Origin: Arcuatula senhousia
Taxonomy: Eukaryota > Mollusca > Bivalvia > Mytilida > Mytilidae
Reading direction: 5' to 3'
Assembly: GCA_963971305.1 (NCBI GenBank)
Contig: CAXARO010000209.1
Location: 1-64,000, forward strand
Length of the DNA: 64,000 nt
Shown: positions 1-10,249 of the stretch, in pieces
Numbering within the stretch: the first letter of the stretch is position 1
Layout: each line of letters begins with the position of its first letter
Made by a program: the position numbers and the translations under genes
The notes under the pieces: generated by a model
Database searches by the model: none
Told to the model about the DNA's origin: nothing
What the model saw: only the letters and a program-made list of their open reading frames with translations

Positions 1-312
1 AGTAGATAGTCAATAAAGCTATCGTCTTTTCTATAAACACAAAATTAAAGATATCAGATTAAACCTTTGAAATTCTGATTCAAATCGTATGCTTTTAGAA
101 GCAAATTGTTGCCTTCTTTGTTTCGATCAGTCTAAAATGTATACATTTAATGGCCGCGGCTACTTAAAGCATACGTTCTTAATAATCGATGCATAGAATA
201 AATCGAATTTTTTATCCATAAAAATGTTCTATCAAAACCTATTATCTATCATATTTTGATATCACAGAGAATATGTCGGTCAAACCTATCTATAGGAAAT
301 CGTTGTTTAATA
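1..312. other. AT-rich sequence without recognisable gene
   Basis: No sustained open frame and no repeat shared with the rest of the window was seen here. Confidence 0.5.
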
Positions 313-640
313 AAAGTAATAAAATCTCTGACCTTGGATGACTAATCTCAAATGTCCAAGATGAAACGACTAAAAGGCGGAGACACAATAGAGAAATTAA
401 AGATTGCAATGGTCCTGACCCGGTACAGGCGTTTAAAAGAAATTGCGGTTTAAACCAGGTTTAATGACACCAAACCCTCCTCTTGCATTGAAATCTGAAG
501 TTCCTGTAGCAACAAAAACACAACTCGGTTGTGAGACGCAAAATGAATAGTAAGGTGATAATCTCACGAGAGCAAACATCATTAACGATTTTAATCGTTT
601 TTGTATGAAAGGGTATTTCTTAAAAAAAAATTGATTGCTT
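313..640 (+). repeat. dispersed ~340-bp repeat (family A), diverged copy
   Basis: The segment aligns by eye with copies near 10.6, 12.6 and 50.1 kb. Shared blocks in the same order are 'GGATGA.TAATCTCAAATG', 'CAATGGTCCTGAC..GGTACAGGC', 'TTAAACCAGGTTTAATG' and 'ACAACTCGGTTGTGAGAC'. A 116-codon minus-strand frame here is a shadow of the repeat. The class is not clear: I saw no tRNA-like promoter boxes and no terminal inverted repeats. Confidence 0.6.
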
Positions 641-1129
641 TTGACAAAAGAAGAAACGACTGTTGTTAAAACTGAACAGTTTTCTGGACGATTATAAGAT
701 TGTGTCGTGTCTTTACTGTATATTCTGTTGGGGGTTGTGCATCCTCGGAAACCCAGGAGTTCTTCTCTCGCTTTTTCATTCATAACCCCTGATTTTTGAT
801 AGTTTTGTTTCGAGCCTTCTGATTGGTCGCATTACATTTCTCTAATGCAACTAAACACGTTTCTATATTCAAACTTTATGAAGTTCAAGATCAAGTCCTG
901 AACGCGAAACTAACAAAATAATTCCAAATGTTCCAGGGGTGATGAATGAGTAAGCGAGAAAAGAACCGCTGGGTTTTTCCAGGATGGGGTTTGTGTTGGC
1001 CTAAATATTTTCTGTTGTAATCGTTCATCTTGATGATGCTTTACCCTAAAGAATTGTTTTTCATGACACGTGCTTTGACGGTAAGATGTGTGTTTTTATT
1101 ATCCCTTTTGACGAACATAAATTATCCGT

Positions 1130-1371
1130 TTAAAATTTTTAAATTGTCAAAACCCTTAGGTTCTTCTTACCCCAGACATAGGTTGGTCTTAGTATAATTT
1201 GGTCCCTCTTTCGACATTTTTGGTATTATTTTTCTGTGCTCTTCATAATCATATAGTGTTTGGCATTTTCAACTTTTGGTAGAGTGCCTCTGATGAGTCT
1301 TAAATAGACGAAATGCGCGTCATGAGTAGCAAACTTTATTGTCTGGAACTTTGTTGTAATTTATATTTCTT
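1130..1371 (+). repeat. hammerhead-bearing dispersed repeat (family B)
   Basis: The block runs from 'AAACCCTTAGGTTCTTC' to 'ACTTTGTTGTAATTTATATTTC' and contains a hammerhead-like core at 1284-1327. It is homologous to the copies near 20.9 and 36.9 kb. Its 3' part is the first portion of array unit 1. It is joined directly to PLE coding sequence at about 1371/1372, which makes a chimeric unit. Confidence 0.75.
1284..1327 (+). ncRNA. hammerhead ribozyme motif, array unit 1
   Basis: The core CTGATGA (1290-1296) is followed by stem II (GTC/GAC with loop TTAAATA), GAAA, a short stem III and the cleavage triplet GTC (ending 1321). Stem I would pair GTGCCT with ATGAGT and is badly mismatched. The catalytic core is intact but the helix that holds the cleaved strand is weak, so activity is doubtful. 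Confidence 0.6.
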
Positions 1372-1441
1372 GTGTAGCAACATTCCGTAATGGGAATTCC
1401 ATCGATTTCCTTGGAAGAGCGTCACGTTTGACACAAGAATT

Positions 1442-1449
1442 GCTAAAAT
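1442..1449. repeat. 8-bp target-site duplication, left (GCTAAAAT)
   Basis: GCTAAAAT directly precedes the transposon at 1450 and recurs directly after it at 2349-2356. Array units 2 and 3 hold a single copy at the matching position ('ATTGCTAAAATAGGGTGATG'), so the uninterrupted target is visible in this window. Confidence 0.9.
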
Positions 1450-2348
1450 CACAGGCGTTTGGGTTCAGGATTATTCTTTTATTAATAACGTGTATATAAA
1501 AATTTTCATACTCGTCTATATACTATTTCCACAAGGCAAGAATGTTTGACAGTTCTAAAAATAGAACAAAATTTACTCTTGGAAAACCCCCTATTTTCTC
1601 ATAGAATTAAAGGTTTTGTGTAAAATATTGGTGATTTTTCTTAATCCTTTCAGTTTTATCTCGCAATAAATCACATATATATCGTGTAATAATGCACAAT
1701 GACTTTAAATCTAACCTTTTTTCATTCGAAGTGAGCCACAAAACCACCAGGGACGGAAGTAGATAAGGGAGACAATATTCCGCCCCTTGTACCAATTTTA
1801 TCATTGAATTTGAATAACCACATATATTTTATCCTGTAACGTCTTTTTGTAAAACTATGGTACACATAACAGGTCCTAATGTAAAAAATGTGCGTTTTTG
1901 CTACTATCCCCGTAGTTAAAAATAATTCAATAAGATCGTGATCATATTTTTCTGCCAAAAGATTTTGTTCGAACCCACCTAGATTTTACCTTACTGTAGT
2001 GTCATTCGGAATTCCTTTTATTTGGCGGAATATTGTTTCCCTATATACTTCCGTCCCTGGTGATATTTTTGGTCCGGTTCGGAGGAAAAAAGACTAGATT
2101 TGACGTTATTACACATTGATGCACTATAATTTTGAGCCCATAAGAGAGAGAAAACTAAAAAGAATGAGACAATTGCCAATTTCATTTCCATGGAAAACTA
2201 CTTATATAAGAAATTCGTAGATTTCCCAAGGTTCTATTTTTAGAACTGTCAAACATTCTTGCCTTGTGGAAATAGTATATAGACGAGTATGAAAATTTTT
2301 ATATACACGTTATTAATAAAAGAATAATCCTGAACCCAAACGCCTGTG
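1450..2348. mobile_element. 899-bp non-autonomous DNA transposon with 118-bp perfect TIRs
   Basis: The terminal inverted repeats 1450-1567 and 2231-2348 match over all 118 bases by eye. They begin CACAGGCGTTTGGG and end at a small palindrome, GTTCTA-AAAA-TAGAAC. An 8-bp duplication flanks the element. Inside, the two halves keep pairing imperfectly; a second strong block lies at about 1743-1784 against 2022-2064 ('CAGGGACGGAAGTA'). No transposase frame is present: the 65- and 78-codon minus frames overlap each other and match nothing I know. The 8-bp duplication fits hAT- or P-like elements, and long-TIR MULEs are an alternative. Mobility would need a transposase from elsewhere. Confidence 0.9.
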
Positions 2349-2356
2349 GCTAAAAT
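2349..2356. repeat. 8-bp target-site duplication, right (GCTAAAAT)
   Basis: This is the right partner of the duplication at 1442-1449. Confidence 0.9.
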
Positions 2357-2864
2357 AGGGTTATGTTGCTCCTCGGTTGCTGTCTTCACTCAAGGAATTT
2401 TACGGGAGTCATCATGCACTCATTGACAAATATGAGATTTTCTTTCTCTTAGATGAGTGCAGATGTTGGTTTGTCATAGGGCTTTGTTTTGTCTTCCTTT
2501 ACCGGATTTGACACACTGAATTGGAAATTGGCTATGTGACGGTTGTGCATTAGCAAACAGGAACCGCTAACTTATTCGGAGCACATGAGTTCACTCTCGT
2601 TACGACTTAGTCTGTGCCTGATTTCTGTTTGTTGATTTTGTGTTTTTTTTGTGTTCTTGTTTGTCTTTACCAGTTTTGTCGTTGTCCTTTCAGATTCTTG
2701 ACATTTTGCTTCAGACACAAAAAATGCAAAAATATCATGCTGTACACCCTGCAAGTTTAATGAACCAATTGAAATGACGATATATTAGTTTCATTCTACA
2801 ATGCTTCGTTTGCTAAATGGATTCCATAATCATATAGTGTTTGGCATTTTCAACTTTTGGTAGA

Positions 2865-2907
2865 GTGCCTCTGATGAGTCTTAAAAAGACGAAATGCGCG
2901 TCATGAG
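2865..2907 (+). ncRNA. hammerhead ribozyme motif, array unit 2
   Basis: It has the same architecture as unit 1: CTGATGA at 2871-2877, stem II GTC/GAC with loop TTAAAAA, GAAA, and GTC before the predicted cleavage site. Stem I carries the same mismatches as in the other array units. Confidence 0.6.
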
Positions 2908-3539
2908 TAGCAAACTTTATTGTCTGGAACTTTGTTGTAATTTATATTTCTTGTGTAGCAACATTCCGTAATGGGAATTACATCGATTTCCTTGGAAGAG
3001 CGTCACGTTTGACACAAAAATTGCTAAAATAGGGTGATGTTGCTCCTCGGTTGCTGTCTTCACTCAAGAAATTTTACGGGAGTCATCATGCACTCATTGA
3101 CAAATATGGGATTTTCTTTCTCTTAGATGAGTGCAGATGTTGGTTTGTCATGGGGCTTTGTTTTGTCTTCCTTTACCGGATTTGACACACTGAATTGGAA
3201 ATTGGCTATGTGACGGTTGTGCATTAGCAAACAGGAACCGCTTACTTTTTCGGAGCACACGAGTTCACTCTCGTTACGACTTGAGTCTGTGCCTGATTTC
3301 TGTTTGTTGATTTTGTGTTTTTTTTGTGTTCTTGTTTGTCTTTACCAGTTTTGTCGTTGTCCTTTCAGACTCTTGACATTTTGCTTCAGACACAAAAAAT
3401 GCAAAAATATCATGCTGTACACCCTGCAAGTTTAATGAACCAATTGAAATGACGATATATTAGTTTCATTCTACAATGCTTCGTTTGCTAAATGGATTCC
3501 ATAATCATATAGTGTTTGGCATTTTCAACTTTTGGTAGA

Positions 3540-3582
3540 GTGCCTCTGATGAGTCTTAAATAGACGAAATGCGCGTCATGAG
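3540..3582 (+). ncRNA. hammerhead ribozyme motif, array unit 3
   Basis: The core CTGATGA begins at 3545, followed by stem II GTC/GAC with loop TTAAATA, GAAA, and TGCGCGTC. Stem I is degenerate as in units 1 and 2. Confidence 0.6.
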
Positions 3583-4176
3583 TAGCAAACTTTATTGTCT
3601 GGAACTTTGTTGTAATTTATATTTCTTGTGTAGCAACATTCCGTAATGGGAATTACATCGATTTCCTTGGAAGAGCGTCACGTTTGACACAAAAATTGCT
3701 AAAATAGGGTGATGTTGCTCCTCGGTTGCTGTCTTCACTCAAGAAATTTTACGGGAGTCATCATGCACTCATTGACAAATATGGGATTTTCTTTCTCTTA
3801 GATGAGTGCAGATGTTGGTTTGTCATGGGGCTTTGTTTTGTCTTCCTTTACCGGATTTGACACACTGAATTGGAAATTGGCTATGTGACGGTTGTGCATT
3901 AGCAAACAGGAACCGCTTACTTTTTCGGAGCACACGAGTTCACTCTCGTTACGACTTGAGTCTGTGCCTGATTTCTGTTTGTTGATTTTGTGTTTTTTTT
4001 GTGTTCTTGTTTGTCTTTACCAGTTTTGTCGTTGTCCTTTCAGATTCTTGACACTTTGCTTCAGACACACAAAAATGCAAAAATACCATGCTGTACACCC
4101 TGCAAGTTTAATGAACAAATTAAAATGACGATATATCAGTTTCATTCTACAATGCTTCGTTTGCTAAATGGATTCC

Positions 4177-4376
4177 TTCCATTTATCATCAAAAGTGAGA
4201 AATTAAAGAAATCACCGAATTATTTACTTCACGTCTCTTTTTGGGATTTACATGTCAAGTTTGGATTTTATGATAATCTCACTACAAAAATATACGACAA
4301 AATAGACGATTTTTGTTTTCAAAGTATTCAAAGTAATTATTTTCCTAATCTGGAAGGTAACATCCAATAGCATATG
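4177..4376 (+). pseudogene. short remnant of a PLE-type RT (post-catalytic region)
   Basis: Directly after the array an open stretch (in the 126-codon frame ending 4370) reads LHVKFGF...TTKIYDKIDDF and ends SNYFPNLEGNIQ. In order and spacing this resembles the LDL-x-LE...TKLYDKRDDFNF...NFPFLCSNIP segment of the better PLE copies at 14.2 and 40.4 kb. It is much more diverged than the array, so it may belong to another PLE subfamily into which the array was placed. The similarity is by eye only. Confidence 0.45.
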
Positions 4377-4570
4377 GAATGCACATTTTAAAACTACTTA
4401 AACATGCCACGGCTTGTTTAAATTTTTCAGATTTTCGGCTTTTAGACCAAGGATATAGGAAAATACGTCTCAAACGGTCTCATAAAACTTTTCTTTCGAT
4501 ATCAGCCACTGGTAGCAAAATTCAAAATCATATACGATGATATGATTCAAAATTGTCATTTACTTTTTTT

Positions 4571-4800
4571 GCAGTTTGTTGTAATGAGATGTTTACCTCC
4601 TCATCCCAATTTTGTCTCAATTTTAATGTTAGACCCTATTATCTTAATTAGTTTTTTGCAGTTTGTTGTAATGAGATGATAACCTCCTCATCCCAATTTT
4701 GTCTCACAACCATGTTGTGTTTTGTTATATCAGACCCTAAGATCGTAATGGAAGAGGGAGATTTGGTGCTATAAAACATGTTTTAACATACCATTTCTAT
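4571..4800 (-). repeat. family A repeat, minus-strand copy with 87-bp internal duplication
   Basis: Reverse-complemented, it contains the family A blocks 'CTCTTCCAT...GATCTTAGG', 'CACAACATGGTTGTGAGAC' and 'GTTATCATCTCATTACAAC'. The end portion 'GCAGTTTGTTGTAATGAG' occurs twice, at 4571 and 4658, an 87-bp tandem duplication. Confidence 0.65.
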
Positions 4801-6027
4801 AAAAATTCGTAAACATATTCAGGACCGTCGTATTTATAAATTTCTCTGGTTTGTATTTGCCTCGCTTTGTCTTTTTGTTTTGGATCATGAGATAGATTAC
4901 CCCAGCTCGGTAGTAACATTGTTACATTAATTTAATCATTTTGAAAATAGAAAGTAAAAGTGAGCTTATGGACAAGCAAACCTTATTATCTTAATGTCAA
5001 CGTCACACAGTAAGAGGACATTTACACAAAGTTTTTTACTGAAATGTAAGGCATTGATGAAACTCTTACATCCCCAAAATTAAAATCCTTACATAGAAAC
5101 TTTTTTGAGAACAGCATGTGAAAGGAACAATGTATCATTCATTTAGTAATTGAGTGTTTTTATGCAGTAAAGGTCAATGCATGAATAGTACTAAAGAATT
5201 AGGTTGCTACTGATTTGTGATGAAGATATATTCTGGCATCAGATGTAAGAAAATAAATATTCTGAAGGAAGATTTTTGTAATATAAAATAACGCTTGTAT
5301 TGAAAACAAAATTTATAATGACGTCTTTAAAAACTTTTCTGACCAAATAAAAAGACCAGACCCAGACCCCTTGAATTTATAATGGCAAGTCCCTTAATAC
5401 CCTGCCAGGCTAATTTGAATTAATTTATTAAAATATTTTTTTCAATTGCTTACAATTAATACTTGTTTTTGTGTTATAAGATTCTAACATATGTACTTAT
5501 TCTTCCGAAGATTATGAATATCATATTTACTAGATTCCATGCATCAATTTAGAATAAAACCCTTTTGATACCAAACTCCAAAAGGATATGTAAATTTCTT
5601 AAGCCGATTACAAATTAGCTTAAAAACATAGAATCTTCATGGAGATCTTTCAAAGGAACTCAAGGCAAATATAAGAAATTATGGTTAAAAATATCTTTTT
5701 TGATTTCAACAAAACATTAAGGGATCAGATTAAACCTTTACAATAGTTGATTGAAATTGCATCCTTAAAGGCTAGTATTGAAAATATATTTACTAAAGTA
5801 AAAACTCAAAGAGCAAATTGAAAATAAATATGTCAACACAATATTGTTTATTTTTTTTAGTAAATATAGAGATCAAAACATAAATTCAAGGTATAAGGTT
5901 TCAGAAGATATATATGTGCTCTATGCTTTGGACACTCAATATTATGGCGGATTTGTGACCATCTCTATCAACAAAATTTCGCCAATGGTTACTGATTTAA
6001 GAATTTAATTCTTAAATTACAAAAAAA
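4801..6027. other. AT-rich stretch, nothing recognised
   Basis: No open frame of note on either strand, and no match to other parts of the window was found by eye. Confidence 0.4.
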
Positions 6028-7408
6028 TCCATGCAAACAGTGCTTCATTGCAGGGTCATCCAAATGTAAAACTAAGACTCTTTCAGTTATGTTGACTTCA
6101 ATACTTACGGCAATAAAATCCGGCCTCCAGATATATTACGATTGTTGTTATCCTAGAAATGGTGTCAATCAAATATGGATCCTGAAGAATTCGAAAGAAC
6201 TGATGGAGATTCTCAACTCTAAATCAGTTTCATCTTGTAACAGCATCAAAACATTCTATTTCTCCACACTTTACACTTCTATTCCACATGAACAACTGAA
6301 ATCGCGATTGGCACAACTGATTAAACGCAGCTTTTTCAAAAAGAATTGAAAACGCAGGTACAAATATCTAGTAGTCGATTATACCAAGACTTACTTTGTT
6401 ATCAATAAGTCTAAGTAAAAGAACAAATTTACAGAAGACCAAATAATCGTCATGCTCAACTTTCTCACTGACAACATATTCGTTCAGTTTGGTGGACGTG
6501 TTTTTCAGCAAACAATAGGGACTCCAATGGGCACTAATTGTGCACCTTTGCTTGCTGATTTGTTTCTTCATTCATATGAAGCTGACTTCTTACAATCCTT
6601 TCTACACAAAAAAGATCGTAGACTAGCTCTCTCTTTCAACCTTACGTTCCGTTATATTGATGCTGTCCTTTCACTAAACAATTTTCGATTTGGTGACTTT
6701 CTCCATCTGATATATCCCCAGGAGCTTGAGATATAGGACACAACGTATTATAGGAAGTCTGCTTCATAATTAGATCTACATCTCGAAATTGACTCTCAAG
6801 GAAGACTTCCACCAAGGCTCTATGATAAATGGGATGACTTCAACTTTCTAATTGTCAACGTTCCCTATTTGTGTAGCAACATTCCGTCCGCTCCAGCTTA
6901 TGGAGTTACGTATCTCAATTGATTCGTTACTCCAGAGCGTGCGGGACTTACATCGATTTCCTCAGCAGAGCGTCACGTCTGACTTAAAAATTGCTCACAC
7001 AGGGTAAAGTTGCTCCTTGATTGCTGTCTTCACTCAAGAAGTTTTACGGAGGACATCATGCACTTAAAGACAAATATGGGATTTCGAGCACTTAGATGAG
7101 TGCAGATGTTGGTTTGCCATAGAGTTTTGTTGTGCCTTCCTTTACCGGATTTTACACACTGAATTGACTGTTGGCAACGCGACGGGTGTGCTATAGCAAG
7201 CAGGAACATCTTACTCTTCCGCAGCACCTGAGTTCTCTTTTGTTTCGAGTAAAGTTTGCGTTTTTGATTGATATTCAGTTATTTTGTGTTCCCATGTTTT
7301 ACATGTTGTCTGTTTTTGTCCTGTTCTTGTTGGTGTTTACTGGTTTTGTCTCTACCCCTTTGGACTTTTGACATTCGGATACCCCATTGGTACCTCTGCT
7401 TCTTTCCA
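6028..7408 (+). pseudogene. decayed PLE-family reverse transcriptase copy with 3' module
   Basis: Homology to the minus-strand copy at 39.9-41.4 kb starts at 'CCATGCAAACAG' and runs through the RT domain to the shared 3' module ending 'TACCTCTGCTTCTTTCC'. Frames 6089-6349 and 6452-6736 carry recognisable RT blocks: FSTLYTSIPHEQLKSRLAQL, FGGRVFQQTIGTPMGTNCAP and LADLFLHSYEADFL. The catalytic box reads Y-I-D-A at 6653-6664 instead of Y-I-D-D, so a metal-binding aspartate is lost. Stops at about 6347 (TGA for Gly) and 6734 (TAG), then frameshifts, end any function. The N-terminal part is missing. No GIY-YIG domain is seen between the RT end and the 3' module. Confidence 0.85.
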
Positions 7409-8088
7409 AGGTTTATGTTAATTTTCGTTTGTATTAGATTTTTAAGAGGAAAGAGAGTCACAGAGGAGAATCGGTATATTGGTAAAAGTGAGCGTGAACA
7501 ATTTTCCTATGGCGGTCAAGTATTGTGCGTGATCGCGAACAATTTTGTACCGGATCGTGAACAACGCATATTGGATTTTTTTCGGAGAAGGTCAGTCTTT
7601 TTTTTCTTTTTTAGCACGTTAAAAAAAGCAAAATTAAAAAAACAAATCATGTCTGGCAAAATGGTTTAACTTAATAAATTGAAACATGAAAGCCGTTTTA
7701 CTTAAAATTGAATAGCTTTCTCAAATATTGAAAAGGCAGATAGTATGTTGATATAAAAAGGTCAGAATTTAACACATTTTGTAAACAAAACATGTGTGTT
7801 CTGCTTCATATTAGTATTAAAATGCATGAAATATGGTGTTTTAGATTCAAATATCATTATTTCATTTACCAAGAGCTAAAAAATATATCTTCTTTCAAAT
7901 GCAAGAGAGAAACTGGACATTTTATGTAGTTTTTGTTATTTTTGGGATCGCGAACAATTTGGCACCGCTGGTTTTGGATCGTGAACTATGATCGCGAACA
8001 ATTTATTAGTCAATATCGTATGTTTTAGATAATGAAGAGTTTAAGCGTTTGAATAGATTGACATGTATATTTAAAACTTATTTTTCAG

Positions 8089-8290
8089 GAATGAAAAGAA
8101 AGAACAAAAATCTCAGCATCAGGAAAGGCCAGTGGAAGACAAAGAAACGCAAAGTTGAAACAACACATGAAGAACCAGTAAGCAATGAGGATGGAATGAT
8201 AGAAGACAACGAGACAGATGATAGTCCCAATGACAAAGATGAAAATGAAACAGAGGAAGAAACGTTGAAGGGGAAAATTTTACAAATGTT
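8089..8290 (+). pseudogene. charged exon-like frame inside the 2.07-kb transposon
   Basis: An open frame follows a good 3' splice-site sequence (TTATTTTTCAG ending at 8088), with ATG at 8091. The peptide is first very basic, with a nuclear-localisation-like cluster KTKKRKVE, and then acidic (EEPVSNEDGMIEDNETDD... ), before running into inserted PLE 3' sequence. The frame continues to 8510 only by reading through that insertion. It may be an exon remnant of the element's own protein or a captured host exon. I do not recognise a family. The composition bias makes a chance frame possible but less likely. Confidence 0.35.
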
Positions 8291-8299
8291 ACCCGAAGT

Positions 8300-8400
8300 C
8301 ATGTTTTGTGTTTTCTCGTGCTGTTCTTGTTCATGTTCACCGGGTTTGCCGTTACTCTTTCGGACTTTTGACACTCGAATATACCATTGGTGCCTGTTTG
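8300..8400 (+). mobile_element. PLE 3'-end fragment (last ~100 bp)
   Basis: 'TGTGTTTTCTCGTGCTGTTC' through 'CGGACTTTTGACACTCGAAT' to 'CCATTGGTGCCTGTTTG' matches the terminal part of the PLE 3' module at 42.65-42.75 kb. It is an extreme 5' truncation, as expected of target-primed reverse transcription that stopped early. Confidence 0.75.
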
Positions 8401-9530
8401 TTCAGATATGTTATTGGGTTTTTTTATTGATGAACGATAAGAATATAAAGACGTTACTTTGGACAATGAGTACCCTTAAAAAATTTGCAAATTGTAGCCT
8501 TTTTGAGTAGTCTGGAACGATGCGAAACTCCTACCTTAGAGTACCAGGTGAGCAAAATTATGAAAATTACTAAAATTGCACTGTATTGGAAAGAAAAAAA
8601 ACATCACTTTTTCAACAAATATTGCTGCAATTCTCATTCTATATACGTACACTGAAAAAAATCGCCATTAAAATGTCCATTTAAAAAAAAAGGATAAAAA
8701 CCACTGATCAATCAGATGAAAGCTATATACAGCTATTGAGGCTTTAGGGTAGCCATTTTGGATTTTTCGAAAAAAAAAATGTTGCCTGTCTGAACAAGTT
8801 ATATAGGAGGTTCTTTAAGTTGCACTTTTATCTTTAACATAATTAAAAAGCTTGCTACTGGACAAAATTTACAGTTTTCAATGATTTTATCATGAACATA
8901 CTCATAATGATACAAAAAATTGTTATTCATTATAATCATGAATTAAATATTAAAATTATCATTAAATTGAAGGTTTAATTAAAAATATATATTATATTTA
9001 ATGTGGTCACGCTGTCCTGTTCACGATCGAATTTTGCAGGTACCTAATTGTTCGCGATCATAAAAGGCAAATTCTGAATCGTTTTTACACTTTTCCCCTA
9101 AATATTCCATTAAAGTTAAATAAATGGAATATTTTATATTTAGAGACATTTTCAATGTTAAATATCAAAATATTTTTCAGTTTTTTTAACATATTTAAAG
9201 TTTTATTTGAAATAAATTGTTCTTTTAATTCAACTTTCATGTAAAAAACGTTGGGTAGGATAGCGCCTTTACGTTTTTAGGAAAAATGGAATTTCCAAAG
9301 CAAAATGTTAAAATATATTTCAGTAAAGGAAACATAGTTATTTTGCCAGACGCTTTTAGTTTTTTGAATGACGTTTGTAATTTCTTAATTTTTAGTAAAT
9401 TCTATGACATCACGCCAATATACGTTGTTCACGATCCGGTACAAAATTGTTCGCGATCACGCACAATACTTGACCGCCATAGGAAAATTGTTCACGCTCA
9501 TTTTTACCGATATACCGATTCTCCCCTGTG

Positions 9531-10244
9531 AGAGTGTTCGACGTGCAACCTTCATTTCAAAAAATACATCTTTATGGAAAATTTGTAGTAGCGTTGCCAA
9601 TTGCAAATGTTGTCACAGGTTTAAAAATTTCTCTAAAGCGGTATAATCATTTTAGTCTGTCTGAAATCATAACGTTTTTATAACCTACATTGAGTTAATT
9701 TCATAGCAGCAATAAGGATAATCTTCCAAGATTTTTTTACAAAAATGAATATTGCCAGAGATATCACCCACGTTTTGTAAGTACCACGTAATTTTACTGA
9801 TTACATAATCACATGTGGCAATCGGGTACTATTAAGTTGGTAAATGTGTAAAGTTCAGTTTTAAACTCAAAATAAAATAAAAAATAATAAAAACACACAC
9901 ACAAACAACGACAAAAAAAAAAAACAAAAAAAAAAACAAACGAACAAGCGGAAACAAAAAGATATAAAATTAAAAGAAACAAAAGGCTAAATCGATACTA
10001 GGTAGTACTGAAGATTGCTTTTACCTTTAGTTGTATATTTAATTATAGAACACGAAGCTCATTTTGTAGAACGACTGAAAAAGTTGCCGATGAAAGCAGA
10101 ACGTAATGCAGTTGTAAAGTATCATTCGATTGCATCGATCATACTTTGTAAGGCTGTGTTTCAAAGGTTTCAAATAACCACTCAAAATGGAAACTATGTT
10201 GAGATAAAAATACTCCGGAACCTGATTTAAAATTAAATATCAAC
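9531..10244. other. gene-free, includes A-rich low-complexity tract
   Basis: Nothing recognisable except an A-rich CAAA/CACA tract at about 9880-9960. Confidence 0.5.
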
Positions 10245-10249
10245 TTAAA

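Larger units (their letters stand above)
1245..4176 (+). repeat. three-unit tandem array, ~675-bp ribozyme-PLE monomer
   Basis: The units are 1245-2825 (interrupted by a transposon; about 674 bp after removing the insert and one target duplication), 2826-3500 (675 bp) and 3501-4176 (676 bp). Each unit starts 'ATAATCATATAGTGTTTGG', carries a hammerhead core, then a PLE fragment from the 'LCSNIP' codons to the RT C-terminus with a deletion of roughly 65 bp. The PLE 3' module follows, then a linker ending 'TTTGCTAAATGGATTCC'. Units 2 and 3 are nearly identical. The 72- and 78-codon plus frames are translations of the 3' module, not genes. The monomer could come from concatemeric or circular RNA that was reverse transcribed, or from unequal crossing-over. 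Confidence 0.85.
7459..9530. mobile_element. 2.07-kb DNA transposon with 116-bp TIRs
   Basis: The inverted repeats 7459-7574 and 9415-9530 differ at about four positions. They start CACAG(A/G)GGAGAATCGG. The flanks give an imperfect 7-bp duplication, AGAGAGT against AGAGTGT. The motif GATCG(C/T)GAACAATT or its complement recurs near both ends: within each TIR, at 7946, 7976 and 7990, and around 9020-9060. This is the pattern of subterminal transposase-binding sites. No full transposase is visible; a short charged exon-like frame lies at 8089-8290. A 3' fragment of the PLE has inserted at about 8300-8400. Termini resemble the 0.9-kb and 0.35-kb elements in this window; hAT-like is the best guess. 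Confidence 0.82.

Noticed and set aside
433..783. 116-codon minus-strand frame
   Set aside because: Lies across a dispersed family A repeat, has no domain features and is not open in the other copies.
3217..4128. 72- and 78-codon near-identical plus frames
   Set aside because: Identical because they sit in tandem units of the PLE 3' module; the module is non-coding after the RT stop.
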